A stretch of 15,162 bases of DNA, from NCBI GenBank assembly GCA_019423835.1, contig JAHZAR010000022.1, positions 7,104 to 22,265 on the forward strand, in the 5' to 3' direction. Below, piece after piece: positions 12,776 through 15,162 of the stretch. Source of the stretch: Clostridiales bacterium (lineage in GTDB: Bacteria > Bacillota > Clostridia > Lachnospirales > Lachnospiraceae). A model generated the notes under the pieces. The model was not told the origin of the DNA. It saw nothing but the letters and a program-made list of their open reading frames with translations, and did not search any database. A program made the position numbers and the translations under genes. Every line of letters begins with the position of its first letter. Positions within the stretch are counted from its first letter, which is position 1.

Positions 12776-15162
12776 ATGGAAAGATGCAGAAGAGGACTGG
12801 CCAAGTTTCTGACACTGGTTCTCATACTGGCATGTCTGTTTCAGCCAGGTATGACTTTGCAGGCCGCAGTTTCGGGAACAGGCAGCCGGCAGGAACAGGG
12901 GCTGGGAGAACAGGGGAAAACGGCGAGCGGCTCCAACGCGCCACAGAAAAAGGAGCCGGAAGAGATACAGGAAGGCGAGAATCCGGAGGAAGAGGTGGAG
13001 GCGGACAGCCAGCCGGAACAGACGGGAAAAGACCCGGTAAAGACGGCAAGCGGTTCCAACGCGCCCTCGGAAAAAGAGCCTGAAGAAATACAGGAAGGTT
13101 CCCTGGGACACGCAGGCATAACCGGCAGCGTTGAAACAGCTACGCCCTCCGACGCGCAGCTGGGGATTGCCCCGAATTCGCTGCTTCCTCTGGAGGAGGA
13201 GGAGGTGTATCTGGATTTAAAGAAGTATACACAGGAAGAACTGAAGGAAATGCCGTGGGAAACGGTGCTGGGTAGTCTGTACCAATCTGACCCACAAAAA
13301 CCTATCGTGATTTCAGGCGATAAAAATGTGGTGTTGGAGTATTTTGAGAATCAGGACGAAGACACCAAAGACGTAAATGAAGAGATTGAGCGAAATGGTA
13401 CAGTAGATCTGACCCAAATAGAAGTGGAGGATACGGATACTTGGTTTAAAATGGTACTGCTTGTAGGCAATGGTAAACAGCTAGATTCCAACGCGACCCG
13501 CTATAAAGTTACGGTGTATATATCACCTAAAATAGGAACATGGATTGATCGGCTGACTTTTTACTTGACTGATGGAACAGGCGGGGCGACGGGAAATATT
13601 ACTGGTGAAGCTAGCCTTTTATATATGGAGTCTTCTAAATCAAAGATACCGGAAACCATTGTTGCGTGTTTTTATTCCAAGTACGATGCGGAGAAGAAGT
13701 ACCTGCTTAGTATTAGCAGTAAGTTTATAGACTCAGACGAAGTGAAGGTACAGGTATATCGTATGGCTGATATAGAAGACCGTATCAAAGAGACTGAGGA
13801 TGTAAACGATCTGAAAGAGGAACCCATTGAGGGCATACTGCAAGTAAACGGAGCAGTCTATTCAATAGGGAATGCTGGTGAAGATTTAACAGATAATGAA
13901 TTTTGTGTTGTATACTCGGACTCAGATGACAAAATAATTGCATATGAGGGCCTGAAATTTATAATGTATGATGAGGGGAAGAAGGAGGACATACTGGGAA
14001 ATCTGTATGTATATGAAGACGGCCGAAAGGTGTCTGTAGTAGATTCGATTTCCAAACCGAAGAATACTTTAAACTGGATCATAGATCTGGATTCGGAAGG
14101 CGATCATGTAAATATAGACTATCAGGATATTGAGTATGCACTAGAAGGGGAATATTCAACAGAGGGTACTTATTATTATGCCTTTAGTGAGAATACCGAA
14201 GTCAATAGCATGGAGGTAGGAACAACGGGCGGAGAAGATGGAATGAATGCGGCGGAAGAGATTACGGATATATCTCAGGGTTATCTGATAGATTTCAGCC
14301 AAGGCAAAAGATGGGTGCAATTGAATTTGGAGGATAGAGTCTTTAAGCATTTCATCAGGGTAAAAGAGGGCACATCCTCTACTACAACCACTTATGATCC
14401 GGCGCCGATTGTAGGGGAGAGAGATCAGAACTTTCATGTAGACGGCTGCTATCCTGATAGTAGTTCGATGGATTATATAACTAACAAAATTGCAGTTAAG
14501 GATATGATATTAGATACATACTATGGTTACGGATATCAGACGCTGCTCATTCCCCCGGGGGGAAATGCGGACCTGACTAGCCTGTGTATTTCTTTTGTGC
14601 CAGGCTCTGCAACAGTGTATGTCGAAGACAATCTACAGATGTCAGGGAAAACGCCTCAGAACTTTTCAAACGGAACTCCGGTGGAATATCAGGTTAAAAT
14701 CGGCGATAAGTGGAAAACCTATTATGTCACAGCGGTAGAACCAGCAACCGGTGGTGCGAAATTATTTGTTTACGGCCCATCGGAACGGGAGGTCTTCCTG
14801 GATGCGCATTTCGAATATGAACACAACATCCTCATTGCCAATATCGGAGATCAAAAGCTGACAGGACTGAAGGCGGAACTGGTGGAACCCCAGCATGTAA
14901 AGCTGCATGAGTATTGGACTGTAGGCGGAGACGGCAACAATGAGCTGGTTGAATTCCAAAAGGATTCGGAACTCTCCCTGGCAAAGATCACTCTGGTTCC
15001 GGACGGGGAGGGAGAGATCAGCGGCACGCTGAAGATTTCCGCTGCTGATCAGGAACCCATAGAGATCGAATTAACCGGATGGTCGGGAGATCCGCGCATT
15101 ATTACGACAGCGCTGGATGACGCGGTTAAGAATGTTTCGTATTCCTATACGATAGACACCAG
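12776..15162 (+). CDS. Large secreted surface-type protein, 3' end missing
   Basis: The frame from ATG 12776 stays open to the window edge, giving at least 795 codons. AAGGAGG (12762-12768) lies 7 nt upstream. The N-terminus is a signal peptide: ERCRRG, a hydrophobic core (about residues 11-22), then a likely signal peptidase I site after LQA (30/31). LILAC at 16-20 is a poorer lipobox alternative. Residues about 31-140 are a low-complexity Glu/Pro/Ser linker with two copies of a KTASGSNAP...EEIQEG unit and an ATPSDA motif. From about 142 a beta-rich region begins (YLDLKKYTQEELKEMPWETV) and continues with no enzyme motif I can name. It is probably a cell-surface or matrix protein with Ig-like domains, typical of Lachnospiraceae. 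An anchor, if any, would lie beyond the window. The middle third is far more AT-rich than the ends. Confidence 0.85.
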   Translation, partial: MERCRRGLAKFLTLVLILACLFQPGMTLQAAVSGTGSRQEQGLGEQGKTASGSNAPQKKEPEEIQEGENPEEEVEADSQPEQTGKDPVKTASGSNAPSEKEPEEIQEGSLGHAGITGSVETATPSDAQLGIAPNSLLPLEEEEVYLDLKKYTQEELKEMPWETVLGSLYQSDPQKPIVISGDKNVVLEYFENQDEDTKDVNEEIERNGTVDLTQIEVEDTDTWFKMVLLVGNGKQLDSNATRYKVTVYISPKIGTWIDRLTFYLTDGTGGATGNITGEASLLYMESSKSKIPETIVACFYSKYDAEKKYLLSISSKFIDSDEVKVQVYRMADIEDRIKETEDVNDLKEEPIEGILQVNGAVYSIGNAGEDLTDNEFCVVYSDSDDKIIAYEGLKFIMYDEGKKEDILGNLYVYEDGRKVSVVDSISKPKNTLNWIIDLDSEGDHVNIDYQDIEYALEGEYSTEGTYYYAFSENTEVNSMEVGTTGGEDGMNAAEEITDISQGYLIDFSQGKRWVQLNLEDRVFKHFIRVKEGTSSTTTTYDPAPIVGERDQNFHVDGCYPDSSSMDYITNKIAVKDMILDTYYGYGYQTLLIPPGGNADLTSLCISFVPGSATVYVEDNLQMSGKTPQNFSNGTPVEYQVKIGDKWKTYYVTAVEPATGGAKLFVYGPSEREVFLDAHFEYEHNILIANIGDQKLTGLKAELVEPQHVKLHEYWTVGGDGNNELVEFQKDSELSLAKITLVPDGEGEISGTLKISAADQEPIEIELTGWSGDPRIITTALDDAVKNVSYSYTIDT
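12917..13099 (+). repeat. Two 60-nt direct repeats in the surface-protein linker
   Basis: Copy 1 is 12917-12976 (residues 48-67) and copy 2 is 13040-13099 (residues 89-108), starting 123 nt apart. Both encode KTASGSNAP, two variable residues, then KEPEEIQEG. Most differences are silent third-base changes, so the protein unit appears conserved while DNA has drifted. This points to an old duplication kept by selection on the linker. Confidence 0.85.

Noticed and set aside
12733..13083. 116-codon + strand frame rich in Gly and Arg
   Set aside because: It is a shifted-frame shadow of the surface-protein linker. The 12776 frame has the ribosome binding site, signal peptide and full openness.
1..15162. 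CRISPR arrays, tRNA, rRNA or intact insertion sequences
   Set aside because: I saw no regularly spaced repeats, no cloverleaf or rRNA signatures, and no transposase in any frame.

Overview
The window looks like a chromosomal segment of a gut-type Clostridia, most likely a Lachnospiraceae-like bacterium. I infer this from moderate GC, frequent GTG starts, strong AGGAGG ribosome binding sites, a complete Rnf operon in the order C-D-G-E-A-B, and a large secreted protein with TASGSNA/ATPSDA-type linkers. I cannot assign a species.

Positions 1-1257 hold a likely retron. An intrinsic terminator (11-33) is followed by a densely hairpinned non-coding stretch (about 64-238) and a reverse transcriptase (247-1257). 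The RT carries the retron hallmarks NAXXH, QGSPxSP, YCDD and VTG. A complete single-domain cupin follows after 33 nt with its own strong ribosome binding site, and no effector of a retron type I know is visible. I regard this unit as the most interesting part of the window.

Positions 1648-6552 hold a long bulged hairpin with a GNRA-capped inner stem, then a small single-pass membrane protein, sbcD and sbcC. The membrane protein overlaps sbcD, and sbcD overlaps sbcC, each by 4 nt (GTGA). SbcCD is the bacterial Mre11-Rad50 hairpin and blocked-end nuclease. Whether its position beside a retron matters is open.

Positions 6553-6886 are non-coding: three successive hairpins, then a good extended -10 promoter (TTGTTA, 17 nt, TATACT). 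From 6887 to 11854 the complete rnfCDGEAB operon encodes the membrane ferredoxin:NAD+ oxidoreductase that pumps Na+ or H+. Gaps are 11-15 nt or a 4-nt overlap, and in three cases the upstream TAG stop is fused to the next ribosome binding site as TAGGAGG. A long bidirectional terminator (11921-11967) closes the operon.

Positions 11968-12775 have no convincing intact gene. They hold a possibly structured stretch (12045-12240), a broken helix-turn-helix-like reading frame (12264-12575), a 7-codon mini-ORF, and an extended -10 promoter at 12620-12628. From 12776 to the window end runs an open frame of at least 795 codons for a secreted, probably surface-exposed protein. It has an N-terminal signal peptide, two 60-nt linker repeats and a markedly AT-rich middle section.
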